Below, piece by piece: positions 8,742-17,088 of a stretch of DNA of 64,000 bases. Source of the stretch: Deltaproteobacteria bacterium (GTDB lineage Bacteria; Desulfobacterota; Desulfuromonadia; Desulfuromonadales; Geopsychrobacteraceae); assembly GCA_024280335.1 (NCBI GenBank), contig JAJRQI010000013.1, positions 1-64,000 on the forward strand. The letters run 5' to 3'. Position numbers and translations under genes: made by a program. Position 1 is the first letter of the stretch; each line of letters starts with the position of its first letter. The notes under the pieces were generated by a model. The model saw nothing but the letters and a program-made list of their open reading frames with translations, was not told the DNA's origin and did not search any database.

Positions 8742-9713
8742 ATGTCTATGGATCGCAACCTGGCCCTGGAATTGGCTCGGGTCACAGAAGCAGCAGCCCT
8801 GGATGCCGGCCGTTGGGTCGGCAAAGGGGACAAGATTGCCGCAGATGCGGCGGCCACCGAGGCGATGCGTCGCACTCTGGATGCTATGGATATCTGCGGT
8901 ACCGTGGTGATCGGCGAGGGAGAGATGGACGAGGCGCCGATGCTCTATATCGGCGAACAGCTCGGCAGAGGCGTGGATGGCGAATGCGCGGTCGATATCG
9001 CTGTCGATCCGCTCGAAGGGACCAACATCTGCTCCAAAGGAACCAATGGTGCGATTGCCACCATCGCCCTGGCACCACGCGGCGGGTTTTTACACGCGCC
9101 CGACATGTATATGGACAAAATCGTCACCGGTTCTGCCGGGGTCGGCGTGGTTGACATCCAGAAATCCGCCGGAGAAAATGTCGAAGCACTGGCCAAAGCC
9201 AAGGGTTGCAATCCGCAGGATCTGACGGTCGCCCTGCTCGACCGACCGCGCCACGACAAAGCGGTCGCAGAAATCCGCAACGCTGGAGCCCGCTGCCAGC
9301 TGTTCGGTGACGGCGATGTCGCCGCAGCCATTGCTTCGGCGATTGACGACAGCGGTATCGACATGATGATCGGCATCGGCGGCGCTCCCGAAGGGGTACT
9401 GACCGCTGCCGCAATCAAGTGCCTGAACGGATTCATGCAGGGTCGACTGGTGTTCATGACCGAAGAAGAGCGGGTCCGTTCGCGCAGCATGGGCATCGAC
9501 GATTTTGATAAAATCTACTCGGCGAAAGAGATGGCCAAAGGGGACGTCTTTTTCGCCGCCACCGGCGTCACCAACGGCGATCTGGTTCGTGGCGTGCGCT
9601 ATTTCCCCGGTGGAGCAAAAACCCATACGGTGGTGATGCGCTCCCAAAGTCGCACCATCCGTTTTTTGGAAACTCTGCACTATTTTGATCATAAACCTGG
9701 ATTTAACTCCTGA
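8742..9713 (+). CDS. glpX: Class II fructose-1,6-bisphosphatase
   Basis: Gluconeogenic enzyme that hydrolyses fructose 1,6-bisphosphate to fructose 6-phosphate (in some bacteria also sedoheptulose 1,7-bisphosphate). The 323-residue product carries the metal- and substrate-binding motifs of the GlpX family: GKGDKIAADAAATEAM, VVIGEGEMDEAPMLY, DPLEGTN (around residue 89), IGIGGAPEGVLTAAA and GDVFFAATGVTNGDL. Length and motif order match E. coli GlpX throughout. The start could also be the second ATG at 8748 (MDRNLALELARV), which aligns better with E. coli; both lack a good Shine-Dalgarno. It is followed after 70 bases by the kinase-like gene on the same strand. Confidence 0.96.
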   Translation: MSMDRNLALELARVTEAAALDAGRWVGKGDKIAADAAATEAMRRTLDAMDICGTVVIGEGEMDEAPMLYIGEQLGRGVDGECAVDIAVDPLEGTNICSKGTNGAIATIALAPRGGFLHAPDMYMDKIVTGSAGVGVVDIQKSAGENVEALAKAKGCNPQDLTVALLDRPRHDKAVAEIRNAGARCQLFGDGDVAAAIASAIDDSGIDMMIGIGGAPEGVLTAAAIKCLNGFMQGRLVFMTEEERVRSRSMGIDDFDKIYSAKEMAKGDVFFAATGVTNGDLVRGVRYFPGGAKTHTVVMRSQSRTIRFLETLHYFDHKPGFNS

Positions 9714-9783
9714 TCTATCTGGCGTGGATGACTGCCAGCAGCACAGAGTCCGGCAACAGTTGAAGAATTGGAGAGAATAGACT

Positions 9784-10611
9784 ATGGCGATCATTACCAT
9801 CTCCCGTGAAATGGGCAGCGGCGGCATCCCGATTGTCCATCAATCCGCTGAAGAGCTCGGCTACACGCTGATCAACGGCGACACCATCAAAGATGTGGCT
9901 TCCAGCTACGGCCTGACCGCAGAAGCCCTGCAACAGGTCGATGAAAAACCACCGGCCTTTGTCGAGAAGCTCGACCGGCAGATCGAACTGAACATGAACC
10001 GTATCCAGCTGATTGTCCTGGAACAGGCCCTCAAGGGAGATGTCGTCATCTACGGTCGCGGCGGGCAGGACCTGCTCCCCGGAATCAACAACGTCTTCCG
10101 GGTGCGCGTTATTGCCCCGTTTGAAGAGCGGGTTGAGCGCTGGGCGGTACGCGAGTGGATCGATCCCGATCTGGCTCGCTCGCTGGTACGAAAAAGTGAC
10201 CAGCAACGGGCCGGCTTCATCAAATACTACTTCGATCGCAACTGGTCCAACCCGATCGACTATGATCTGATCGTCAACACCTCGCGCTTGTCGTTCGAGA
10301 CCGCCGTCAAAATGATTGTCGACGGCGTTAAGGACCGCAACCTGGTGGAAAAGAAAAGCGCCGCCAAAGCCAAACTCAGAGACCTGATCATCCAGAAGAA
10401 AATCCAGATTGTCCGCCTTGCCGATGAGCGGATCGAAGATATCTGGTTCAATATCGCGGTCAAAGAGGGGATCGTCACCCTGACCGGTCACGTCTACAGT
10501 GAAAGCGAGCGGGAAGCCGCGATCGACGATGCCAGACAGGTCGCCGGGGTCACCGATGTGCTTGATAATCTGAAGATTGTCGGTTATCGGGATGATCCAC
10601 AAGACATGTGA
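9784..10611 (+). CDS. Cytidylate-kinase-like protein with C-terminal BON domain
   Basis: The 275-residue protein has an N-terminal P-loop kinase-like domain of the cytidylate_kin2 family (residues about 1-185; AIITISREMGSGG is the modified nucleotide-binding loop, with YGRGGQDLLPG and IAPFEERVERWA typical of the family). A BON domain follows (about 205-270; VKEGIVTLTGHVYSESEREA and VLDNLKIVGYR), a fold usually linked to phospholipid or small-molecule binding. No signal peptide or membrane segment is visible, so it should be cytoplasmic. GGAGAG lies 8 bases before the ATG. The phosphoryl acceptor is unknown; CMP should not be assumed. Its stop codon overlaps a small palindromic repeat. Confidence 0.82.
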   Translation: MAIITISREMGSGGIPIVHQSAEELGYTLINGDTIKDVASSYGLTAEALQQVDEKPPAFVEKLDRQIELNMNRIQLIVLEQALKGDVVIYGRGGQDLLPGINNVFRVRVIAPFEERVERWAVREWIDPDLARSLVRKSDQQRAGFIKYYFDRNWSNPIDYDLIVNTSRLSFETAVKMIVDGVKDRNLVEKKSAAKAKLRDLIIQKKIQIVRLADERIEDIWFNIAVKEGIVTLTGHVYSESEREAAIDDARQVAGVTDVLDNLKIVGYRDDPQDM

Positions 10612-10643
10612 TGGCGTCGCCATCTGCTTCCTTTTTGCGAGAT
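10610..10643 (+). repeat. GATGGCGTCGCCATC palindrome repeat, copy 1
   Basis: A perfect 15-base palindrome overlaps the stop codon of the kinase-BON gene and is followed by TGCTTCCTTTTTGCGAGATCATCA. A near-identical unit at 12688 follows ruvA (TAATTCTTTTTTACGAAGCATCA). The T-run lies about 8 bases past the hairpin, so it is a poor fit to a classical terminator. Confidence 0.75.
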
Positions 10644-10684
10644 CATCACATGTAACCTGGCAGGCATATAATTACAACTAACAG

Positions 10685-10710
10685 ACGCCGGTTCTGCCGG
10701 CGTTTTGTTA
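10685..10710 (+). terminator. Intrinsic terminator after the kinase-BON gene
   Basis: Stem ACGCCGG / CCGGCGT (10685-10691 and 10697-10703) with a TTCTG loop, followed by TTTTGTTA. It sits between the kinase-BON gene and yebC, so yebC probably has its own promoter or relies on readthrough. Confidence 0.75.
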
Positions 10711-10742
10711 TGGAGCGACAAGATTAAGGAGAATAAAGAGAT

Positions 10743-11489
10743 ATGGCGGGACACAGTAAATGGGCCAACATCAAGCACCGCAAAGGTGCCCAGGATGCCA
10801 AGCGCGGAAAAATTTTCACCAAACTGATTAAAGAGATTACTGTCGCAGCAAAAATCGGCGGTGGTGATCTGGAGGCAAATGCGCGCCTGCGGTTGGCGGT
10901 CGACAAGGGCAAGCAGGCGAACATGCCCAAAGACAACATCGAACGGGCGATCAAAAAAGGGACCGGCGATCTTGACGGCGTCACCTATGAAGAGGGGATC
11001 TTCGAAGGCTACGGACCGGGCGGCGTCGCCGTCATTGTCGAGTTTCTGACCGACAACCGCACCCGTACCGTTGCCGATGTTCGCCACGCCTTCAACAAGT
11101 TCGGCGGCAGCCTCGGCGTCAGCGGTTCGGTCGCCTTTATGTTCGACCGCAAGGGGCAGATCATTTTCGGTGAAGAGAGCGATTTCGAAACCATCTTTGA
11201 AGCCGCCCTCGAAGCGGGCGCAGAAGATGTCAAAGAGGAAGACGAAATTATCGAAGTCGTGACCAGTCCGACCGATTTTGAAAGTGTCAGAAATACTCTT
11301 GCCGATCAGGGCCTACCCTGCCGATCGGCCGAGATTACAATGATTCCCCAGAACATGAATCCGCTCGCAGGCAAGCAGGTAGAATCGTTGATGAAGATGA
11401 TCGATATTCTGGAAGACAATGACGACGTTCAGGCTGTCCATGCCAACTTTGATATCTCCGACGAGGAGATGGAAAGAATCATGGGCTGA
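10743..11489 (+). CDS. yebC: YebC/TACO1-family protein
   Basis: Member of the YebC/PmpR family. Family members have been described as DNA-binding transcriptional regulators and, more recently, as translation factors that help ribosomes through difficult proline stretches; the sequence does not say which applies here. The 248-residue product begins with the diagnostic [19 protein letters not shown] and continues with [32 protein letters not shown] and a C-terminal acidic [17 protein letters not shown] strong AAGGAGA lies 9 bases upstream of the ATG. It precedes ruvCAB, a common arrangement in Proteobacteria. Confidence 0.96.
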   Translation: MAGHSKWANIKHRKGAQDAKRGKIFTKLIKEITVAAKIGGGDLEANARLRLAVDKGKQANMPKDNIERAIKKGTGDLDGVTYEEGIFEGYGPGGVAVIVEFLTDNRTRTVADVRHAFNKFGGSLGVSGSVAFMFDRKGQIIFGEESDFETIFEAALEAGAEDVKEEDEIIEVVTSPTDFESVRNTLADQGLPCRSAEITMIPQNMNPLAGKQVESLMKMIDILEDNDDVQAVHANFDISDEEMERIMG

Positions 11490-11513
11490 TGTTGTCAGGA
11501 GCAAGGTTTAAAA

Positions 11514-11541
11514 CCTCGAACCTCGAACCTCGAATCTCGAA
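11514..11541 (+). repeat. Short heptamer tandem repeat in yebC-ruvC spacer
   Basis: Four tandem units of CCTCGAA (the last is TCTCGAA) fill the spacer and end 9 bases before the ruvC start. The spacer holds no recognisable Shine-Dalgarno sequence, so the array occupies the ruvC leader. Confidence 0.8.
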
Positions 11542-11550
11542 CCTGCCTTT

Positions 11551-12054
11551 ATGAGAATTCTCGGCATCGACCCGGGCAGCAAAGCCACCGGTTACGGCTT
11601 TATCGAACAACAGGGCAATCGTCTGATCCATCTGGATAACGGGGCGATCTTTACCCGCAGTCAGGATGCGCTGGCGCTGCGACTGCAAAAAATCTATCGG
11701 CAGCTGAGTGAATTGATCGAGCACTACCGCCCCGATGCCGTTGCCGTGGAACAGGTTTTTATGGCCAAGAATCCAGCTTCGGCGCTGAAGTTGGGACATG
11801 CGCGCGGCGTTGCGCTGCTGGCCGGGATCAATGCCGAACTGCCGGTCGCTGAATATTCTGCCCTGCAGGTTAAAAGTGCCGTAGTCGGCTACGGGCGAGC
11901 GGGCAAAAACCAGGTACAACAGATGACCCGGACCCTGCTCAACCTGCCGGAAATCGCTCAGGAAGACGCCGCGGATGCCCTGGCAGTCGCCATCTGCCAC
12001 GCCCACAGCCATCAGCTCAATAATCGCTTGGCGGTAAAGCTGGAATCCCGTTAA
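11551..12054 (+). CDS. ruvC: Crossover junction endodeoxyribonuclease RuvC
   Basis: Holliday-junction resolvase that cuts four-way junctions after RuvAB branch migration. The 167-residue product has all acidic active-site positions in context: [12 protein letters not shown] near the N terminus, AVEQVF in the middle, and [13 protein letters not shown] near the C terminus. Also present is [14 protein letters not shown], which is typical of the family. Length matches the family (about 160-175). It is the first of the ruvC-ruvA-ruvB group, 29 bases before ruvA. Its leader contains the CCTCGAA heptamer array in place of an obvious ribosome binding site. Confidence 0.96.
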   Translation: MRILGIDPGSKATGYGFIEQQGNRLIHLDNGAIFTRSQDALALRLQKIYRQLSELIEHYRPDAVAVEQVFMAKNPASALKLGHARGVALLAGINAELPVAEYSALQVKSAVVGYGRAGKNQVQQMTRTLLNLPEIAQEDAADALAVAICHAHSHQLNNRLAVKLESR

Positions 12055-12083
12055 CCTCAAACCAGGAATTTTGCGGCAACTCA

Positions 12084-12683
12084 ATGATAGCACTCCTCAC
12101 CGGCCGACTGGCCCAGCGCAGTACCGATCAGATTATCGTCGATGTCGCCGGGGTGGGCTATCGACTGCAGATTCCGCTTTCAACCTATTACGCGTTGCCG
12201 GAGACCGGCCAGGTGCAGCTACGGGTGCACACCCATGTCAAAGAGGACGCTATCCAACTGTACGGTTTTTTCAGCCAAGCGGAAAAAGACCTGTTCGCCC
12301 TGCTGATTTCAGTCTCCGGCGTCGGCCCTACACTGGCGATCACCATCCTCTCGCATACCCCGCCCGGTGAACTGGCGCTGGCACTCTGTCAGGGGGATGC
12401 CGCGCGGCTGACGGCCATCCCCGGAATCGGCAAAAAAAGCGCCGAACGACTGATCCTGGAACTGCGGGACAAAGCCGCCGGATTCGCCGTGGATGCAACC
12501 GTCAGCGATGCCGACCCACAGCAACCGACAGCGGTCGACTGTCATCAGGATGCCCTGTCGGCGCTGGTCAATCTCGGCTACAAGGACACCTTGGCGCGCA
12601 AGGCCTTGAAAAACATTAAAACCGCTCCGGGGGCCCCCCTCGAAGAGGTTCTGAAAGCGGCGCTGCAAATTCTGGTCAAATAA
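12084..12683 (+). CDS. ruvA: Holliday junction branch migration protein RuvA
   Basis: Tetrameric protein that binds four-way junctions and recruits the RuvB motor. The 199-residue product has the N-terminal OB fold (MIALLTGRLAQRSTDQIIVD, VGYRLQIPLSTYYALPE), two helix-hairpin-helix motifs (LLISVSGVGPTLAITIL and LTAIPGIGKKSAERLILELRD), and the C-terminal RuvB-contacting domain (DALSALVNLGYKDTLARKAL). Motifs and length are those of a complete RuvA. The stop is followed after four bases by the GATGGCGTCGCCATC palindrome, then ruvB. Confidence 0.97.
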   Translation: MIALLTGRLAQRSTDQIIVDVAGVGYRLQIPLSTYYALPETGQVQLRVHTHVKEDAIQLYGFFSQAEKDLFALLISVSGVGPTLAITILSHTPPGELALALCQGDAARLTAIPGIGKKSAERLILELRDKAAGFAVDATVSDADPQQPTAVDCHQDALSALVNLGYKDTLARKALKNIKTAPGAPLEEVLKAALQILVK

Positions 12684-12687
12684 GCGG

Positions 12688-12725
12688 GATGGCGTCGCCA
12701 TCTAATTCTTTTTTACGAAGCATCA
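12688..12725 (+). repeat. GATGGCGTCGCCATC palindrome repeat, copy 2
   Basis: The same 15-base palindrome as at 10610 lies 5 bases after the ruvA stop, followed by TAATTCTTTTTTACGAAGCATCA, similar over about 38 bases to copy 1. It separates ruvA from ruvB. Confidence 0.75.
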
Positions 12726-12739
12726 AGCGGAGTTAATTG

Positions 12740-13765
12740 ATGAGCGAACGCCTGATCGCCGGCGACGGCCTGCCCGAAGAGGAAAACTACGAAGCGGGAT
12801 TGCGGCCGCGTTCGCTACGGGAGTACGTCGGCCAGAGCAAGGCCAAGCAGAATCTGCAGATTTTCATCGATGCCGCGCGAAATCGCCAGGAGGCCCTCGA
12901 CCACGTGCTGTTTTTCGGCCCGCCCGGGCTGGGGAAAACCACCCTCTCCAACATCATCGCCCAGGAGATGGGGGTCAGCATCAAAAGCACCTCCGGTCCG
13001 GTCATTGAAAAAGCGGGCGACCTGGCTGCGGTGCTGACCAATCTGGAGGAGGGCGACGTCCTGTTCATCGACGAGATCCACCGCTTGTCCCCGGTGGTCG
13101 AAGAGATCCTCTATCCGGCGATGGAAGACTATCAGCTCGACATCATGATCGGCCAGGGGCCGTCGGCGCGCACCATCAAACTCGATATCCCCCGTTTCAC
13201 CCTGGTCGGTGCGACCACCCGCGCCGGTTTACTCTCCTCGCCGCTGCGGGATCGTTTCGGTGTCATCAGTCGCCTGGAGTTCTACTCCGACGCGGAGCTG
13301 ACCACCATCGTCAAGCGCAGCGCCGGAATCCTCGGGATCCGCATCGACCCCGAAGGTGCGGCTGAAATTGCCCGCCGCAGCCGCGGCACCCCGCGGATTG
13401 TCAACCGATTGCTGCGCCGGGTGCGCGATTTTGCCGAGGTTGAGGGGGACGGGGTGATCAGCAAAGAAGTTGCCGACAGCTCACTGAAACGATTGGAAGT
13501 CGACAATCAGGGGCTGGATTTCATGGATCGCCTGCTGCTGCTGTCGATCATCGATAAGTTCGGCGGCGGCCCGGTGGGGCTGGACACCCTGGCAGCGGCG
13601 ATCGGCGAAGAGCGTGACACCATCGAAGAGGTCATCGAACCCTACCTGATCCAGCAGGGGTTCCTGAACCGCACGCCGCGCGGTCGGGTCGCAACCGAAA
13701 GCTGCTTCCGCCATTTTCAGCGAACGCCTGCAGACAACCCCGCCAACGGATCTCTTTTCGGGTGA
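12740..13765 (+). CDS. ruvB: Holliday junction branch migration helicase RuvB
   Basis: AAA+ motor that drives branch migration with RuvA. The 341-residue product contains the Walker [10 protein letters not shown] (about residue 60), Walker [10 protein letters not shown], sensor 1 GATTRAG, the LRDRFG arginine-finger region, sensor 2 [13 protein letters not shown], and the C-terminal winged helix ending PRGRVATE. The start was set at the ATG at 12740, with CGGAG 8 bases upstream, rather than at the TTG three bases earlier. Its stop TGA overlaps the GTG of the next gene (GTGA), which suggests coupled translation. Confidence 0.97.
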   Translation: MSERLIAGDGLPEEENYEAGLRPRSLREYVGQSKAKQNLQIFIDAARNRQEALDHVLFFGPPGLGKTTLSNIIAQEMGVSIKSTSGPVIEKAGDLAAVLTNLEEGDVLFIDEIHRLSPVVEEILYPAMEDYQLDIMIGQGPSARTIKLDIPRFTLVGATTRAGLLSSPLRDRFGVISRLEFYSDAELTTIVKRSAGILGIRIDPEGAAEIARRSRGTPRIVNRLLRRVRDFAEVEGDGVISKEVADSSLKRLEVDNQGLDFMDRLLLLSIIDKFGGGPVGLDTLAAAIGEERDTIEEVIEPYLIQQGFLNRTPRGRVATESCFRHFQRTPADNPANGSLFG

Positions 13766-16095
13766 ACAGGGCAGCCATGATGAATCACCCGGACCTGCAA
13801 CAATTCGCCAAACAACTGGCGACCTGGACCGAACTGGTCATCGAGAACGGTCGGACGCCGTTTCGCCGCGTCGATCTCTATCCACAGATCCAGACCGAGC
13901 AAGGGGTGTTGCAACCGCCGGTTATTTTCTGGATCAACCGGCAGAGTATGATGGCCGGCGGCATTCTATTGCTGCCGGAGCAGGATCTGCCGACTGAACT
14001 GGAACGGGGTCGCTGCTGCGCCGAGGCGCTCGGCTTGCGCCATTTCGTCACCTGGGAAACCGACCGGGTCAGGATCTGGCAACTCGACGGCAAAACGATC
14101 AATCAGCATCAGGAGTTCCCGCTCGGCAACCTAGAACACCCTGACAGTTTCCGGCTCCTGCTGGAAGAACTGCTCGAAGCTCTCAAATTGCTGGCGGTCA
14201 TCGGCCTGATCCCACCTGGACAACTGTCGGCCCACTATCTGCACAATCTGCTGCAAACCACTCTGGAGATTTCACTGCCGCCGCTGCTGAATAATTATCG
14301 CAGCCAGCGCGCGCAGGAAACGGAAACCACCAGCGGAGATGCTGATCGGCAGGCCACAGAAGCCAACCGTCAGCTGCTGCTGCAACTGCTGGCACTGCTC
14401 TGGTATCAGCAGCTGCCCAGTGCGATCCTGCCGGAAAAACTGGAGCGGGCGATCGAAATTTCCCTGCCGCAACTGCCGAAAAGTTTACAGCAGGCGCTCT
14501 GCTGGAAAATTACCGCGAGTAAAATGGCACTGCCGCACGAAACCATGGTCTGCTTCCACCACCTGCTGCTGCGACTGCAACAGCTCTCCTGGGACCAGCC
14601 GAAAGAGCGGGCCTTGACCGCCCTGCAACGACTGATTGACGGCTGGTTCCCGGCGCAAACACAGAACAGTAACGCGCAAATCTGCTTCTATCCAGAGGCC
14701 CCGCGACTTGCCGCCGAAACCGACACGCTCCTCTCCGACTCCCCCGCCCTGCTGGCGGCAGCCGGTTTGCTGGAACAGTTACAGGAACAGCCGCTGCGGC
14801 AACAATACTCCGGCAATCTGTTGCAGTTCACACCGGAAACCCTGCCAGCGGGAAGAATCCAGGCCACCCTGACCCGTAAACGGATTCCTGGACGTACGGT
14901 CCAGCAGCAGTATGCTGCCCTGCTGCGAACCTCCTGGCCGAACCGCAGGTTCCGACTGGTGTCCACCACGCCGCTGTGGCTCTGGGAAACCATCCACCTG
15001 CTCGGGCTGTACCGTGGTGCAGAGATCCTGACCCTGATCCTGCCCAGCCAGGCGCTGACACTTGCGGTGGAGGAACCTTTCTGGCCGTTACTGCTGAAGA
15101 ACTATCAGATTTGCTCCATTGTCAGGCGCAGCGAGCAGAGCTGTGAGCTGAATCTGCTGCGCGGAACCGACGTAGAGCAACCGATACGGATCGAGACCGG
15201 CGACGATCAGCGTCAAGTCGTCCCGACCTGGGAGATCCCTCTGCTGCGCAGTCGAATCCTCCTGGCTTTGCAGTTACCCACTACTCTCTATCAGCTGTAT
15301 GCGAACCAGCTCATCCCAAGCGGTGAAGAGTCTTTGTCCGTGAGCGCACAGAGCGGGTTGAAGATTTACGCGGAGAGCTTGCTCGGCCGACAGTTATGGC
15401 GGCTGTTGTGCGACACCCCGTCACCGGCGGCAGCGACTGAACTCTTTAGCCGGGCAACCCAGATCAGCTGGCCGCACCCGGAAGTGGGGCTGCTGGAAGA
15501 GCTGGCCCTGACTTCCGGCGCAGACGAAGACCAGCTGGGCTCTGGTGACAAGTTGCTGGCCAAGCGACTTCAATGTCCGGAGGTTTTAGACCTTCAGCGA
15601 CCGCCGGGGAGCCGGAAAACTCGTCCGCAGGTTGCAGAGAATCTCCCCGGGAAACTGCTCAGACAGCAGCTGATCAAACAGTTGCAGGATGAAGGGCTAC
15701 CAACCTTCCCGGAAAAATATCTCTATTTCCTCGAACAGCCGCAGATGGTCCGTTATCAGTTTGTCGCCCCCCTGATCGTCCAGCAGGAGTTACTCGGCCA
15801 GTACGAATTGCTCGATGCCGCCGGCCAATCTATTCTGGTATACGGCGAGGAGTTGGTCCAGGCGTTGCTGCTCTGTTCCGAATTGCAAAAAAACGAGGTA
15901 GAATTGCCGGAGGATCGCCAACAGCTGACACTGCTGCTTGACCAGTACCGGCAAGATCTCAGGCAATTTCATCAGCATCTGCACGAGCTCTGTTTCCAAC
16001 GGGTGGAAAATTCCAAAGCGGCCCTCAAACTGGCGAAAAAAACCTGGGCGGCACTCGAACTGCCGCCGCTTAAGTGGCTGGAAGCTCAACCCTGA
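13762..16095 (+). CDS. Large protein of unknown function coupled to ruvB
   Basis: I do not recognise this 777-residue protein. It lacks a signal peptide and clear membrane helices. It is rich in leucine and glutamine and is probably mostly helical. The first 130 residues ([17 protein letters not shown], then [19 protein letters not shown]) resemble in pattern the nuclease-like N-terminal region seen in restriction-type proteins, but no complete PD-(D/E)xK motif is evident, so this is only a hint. The GTG at 13762 overlaps the ruvB stop; ATGs at 13777 and 13780 are alternative starts. Downstream, queH follows after 15 bases. The coupling to ruvB suggests co-expression with junction processing, without proving a role in it. 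Confidence 0.7.
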   Translation: MNRAAMMNHPDLQQFAKQLATWTELVIENGRTPFRRVDLYPQIQTEQGVLQPPVIFWINRQSMMAGGILLLPEQDLPTELERGRCCAEALGLRHFVTWETDRVRIWQLDGKTINQHQEFPLGNLEHPDSFRLLLEELLEALKLLAVIGLIPPGQLSAHYLHNLLQTTLEISLPPLLNNYRSQRAQETETTSGDADRQATEANRQLLLQLLALLWYQQLPSAILPEKLERAIEISLPQLPKSLQQALCWKITASKMALPHETMVCFHHLLLRLQQLSWDQPKERALTALQRLIDGWFPAQTQNSNAQICFYPEAPRLAAETDTLLSDSPALLAAAGLLEQLQEQPLRQQYSGNLLQFTPETLPAGRIQATLTRKRIPGRTVQQQYAALLRTSWPNRRFRLVSTTPLWLWETIHLLGLYRGAEILTLILPSQALTLAVEEPFWPLLLKNYQICSIVRRSEQSCELNLLRGTDVEQPIRIETGDDQRQVVPTWEIPLLRSRILLALQLPTTLYQLYANQLIPSGEESLSVSAQSGLKIYAESLLGRQLWRLLCDTPSPAAATELFSRATQISWPHPEVGLLEELALTSGADEDQLGSGDKLLAKRLQCPEVLDLQRPPGSRKTRPQVAENLPGKLLRQQLIKQLQDEGLPTFPEKYLYFLEQPQMVRYQFVAPLIVQQELLGQYELLDAAGQSILVYGEELVQALLLCSELQKNEVELPEDRQQLTLLLDQYRQDLRQFHQHLHELCFQRVENSKAALKLAKKTWAALELPPLKWLEAQP

Positions 16096-16110
16096 TTCGG
16101 GAGGTATAAC

Positions 16111-16653
16111 ATGCGTATTCTGCTTCATATCTGCTGCGGCAACTGTGCGATCTACCCGGTAAAGGTGCTGCGTGAACAGAATCACGAGGTTGCCGGTTTT
16201 TTTTATAACCAGAATATCCACCCCTACCGGGAATTTTCCAAACGCTTGGCAGCCACCCGCCAGTATGCGGATCAGGTTGAGTTACCCGTCACCTATAACG
16301 AGGAATATCGGCTCGAAGAGTTTCTTGCCGCAGTCGCGCAGAATCCCGAAAATCGCTGTGAATACTGCTATCAATCGCGCTTGCTGGCAACGGCACAAGA
16401 AGCAAAAAAACTGAATTTTGCCGGATTCACAACCACCCTGCTCTACTCCCGCTATCAAAAACATCAGGACATCGTAGCTTACGGTGAAACATTGGCCGAA
16501 GAGTTCGGACTGAGCTTCCACTACCAGGACTATCGCATTGGCTGGAACGAAGGAATCCGCATTTCCAAGGAGATGGAGCTGTACCGGCAACAGTACTGCG
16601 GCTGTATCTACTCGGAAAAAGATCGTTACGCGCCGCGCAAAAAGTCAAACTGA
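16111..16653 (+). CDS. queH: Epoxyqueuosine reductase QueH
   Basis: Performs the last step of queuosine synthesis in tRNA, reducing epoxyqueuosine to queuosine; QueH is the Fe-S alternative to the cobalamin enzyme QueG. The 180-residue product has the expected paired cysteines: LLHICCGNCAIYP near residue 8, RCEYCYQSR near residue 86, and YCGCIYSEKDRY near the C terminus. TTTLLYSRYQKHQDI and DYRIGWNEGIRISKEM are characteristic of the family. GGGAGG lies just upstream of the ATG. It follows the unknown gene by 15 bases, probably in the same transcript. Confidence 0.95.
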   Translation: MRILLHICCGNCAIYPVKVLREQNHEVAGFFYNQNIHPYREFSKRLAATRQYADQVELPVTYNEEYRLEEFLAAVAQNPENRCEYCYQSRLLATAQEAKKLNFAGFTTTLLYSRYQKHQDIVAYGETLAEEFGLSFHYQDYRIGWNEGIRISKEMELYRQQYCGCIYSEKDRYAPRKKSN

Positions 16654-16688
16654 GGAGACTACAGTAACCTTGTACCGCCGGTTGACAA

Positions 16689-16716
16689 TTGAAGCGGGAG
16701 CAGAAGCTGCTATAAT
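16689..16716 (+). promoter_or_regulatory. Predicted sigma-70 promoter for the phasin-like gene
   Basis: A perfect -10 box TATAAT (16711-16716) lies 16 bases after TTGAAG (16689-16694). The -10 is 48 bases before the chosen ATG. A perfect TTGACA at 16682 is spaced 23 bases from the -10 and was not used. Confidence 0.5.
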
Positions 16717-16763
16717 TTTACAAGTTTTCTAATTTTGCGAAATCTTTTTTACAGGAGGCTGTG

Positions 16764-17066
16764 ATGCTGGAAATCGTCGAAAAAACCCTGCTGGCCGGAA
16801 TCGGCGCCCTCTCTCTGACGCAAAAAAAAGCAGAAGAGGTTATCGATGACATAAAGGAACGCCTGAATCTGACGGAAGAGGAAGGCAAAAACCTGCTCGA
16901 CAAACTGCAGGATGCGGCAAAAAAAAATCAGCAGAAACTGGAAGAGTTGGCCCGCGAAGAAGTCAAAAAAGCCTGCGAGCGGGTTGGCGTGGTCACGGCA
17001 GAAGAGTTCAGCAAGTTACAGAAAAAAGTCGCCCAGCTGGAAAAGCAGCTGAAAGCACAGAGCTGA
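16764..17066 (+). CDS. Phasin-like / PHA granule-associated-type small coiled-coil protein
   Basis: A 100-residue, highly charged, almost entirely helical protein. The pattern (LLAGIGALSLTQKKAEEVID at the N terminus, then a lysine/glutamate-rich helix, and a final heptad coiled coil EEFSKLQKKVAQLEKQLKAQ) matches small proteins annotated as phasin or polyhydroxyalkanoate-granule-associated. In organisms without PHA synthase such proteins may only be coiled-coil adaptors, and no PHA gene is visible here. The start at 16764 has AGGAGG at the right distance; the GTG three bases earlier is too close to it. The gene has its own predicted promoter and precedes ubiB by 22 bases. Confidence 0.72.
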   Translation: MLEIVEKTLLAGIGALSLTQKKAEEVIDDIKERLNLTEEEGKNLLDKLQDAAKKNQQKLEELAREEVKKACERVGVVTAEEFSKLQKKVAQLEKQLKAQS

Positions 17067-17088
17067 CCAGGGCGGCAACGACAACAAG

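Noticed and set aside
10610-10643. GATGGCGTCGCCATC hairpin as an intrinsic terminator
   Set aside because: The T-run is about 8 bases away from the stem, and a proper terminator follows at 10685.
16682-16716. Promoter formed by TTGACA at 16682 and TATAAT at 16711
   Set aside because: The spacing is 23 bases, too long for sigma-70; TTGAAG at 16689 with a 16-base spacer is preferred.
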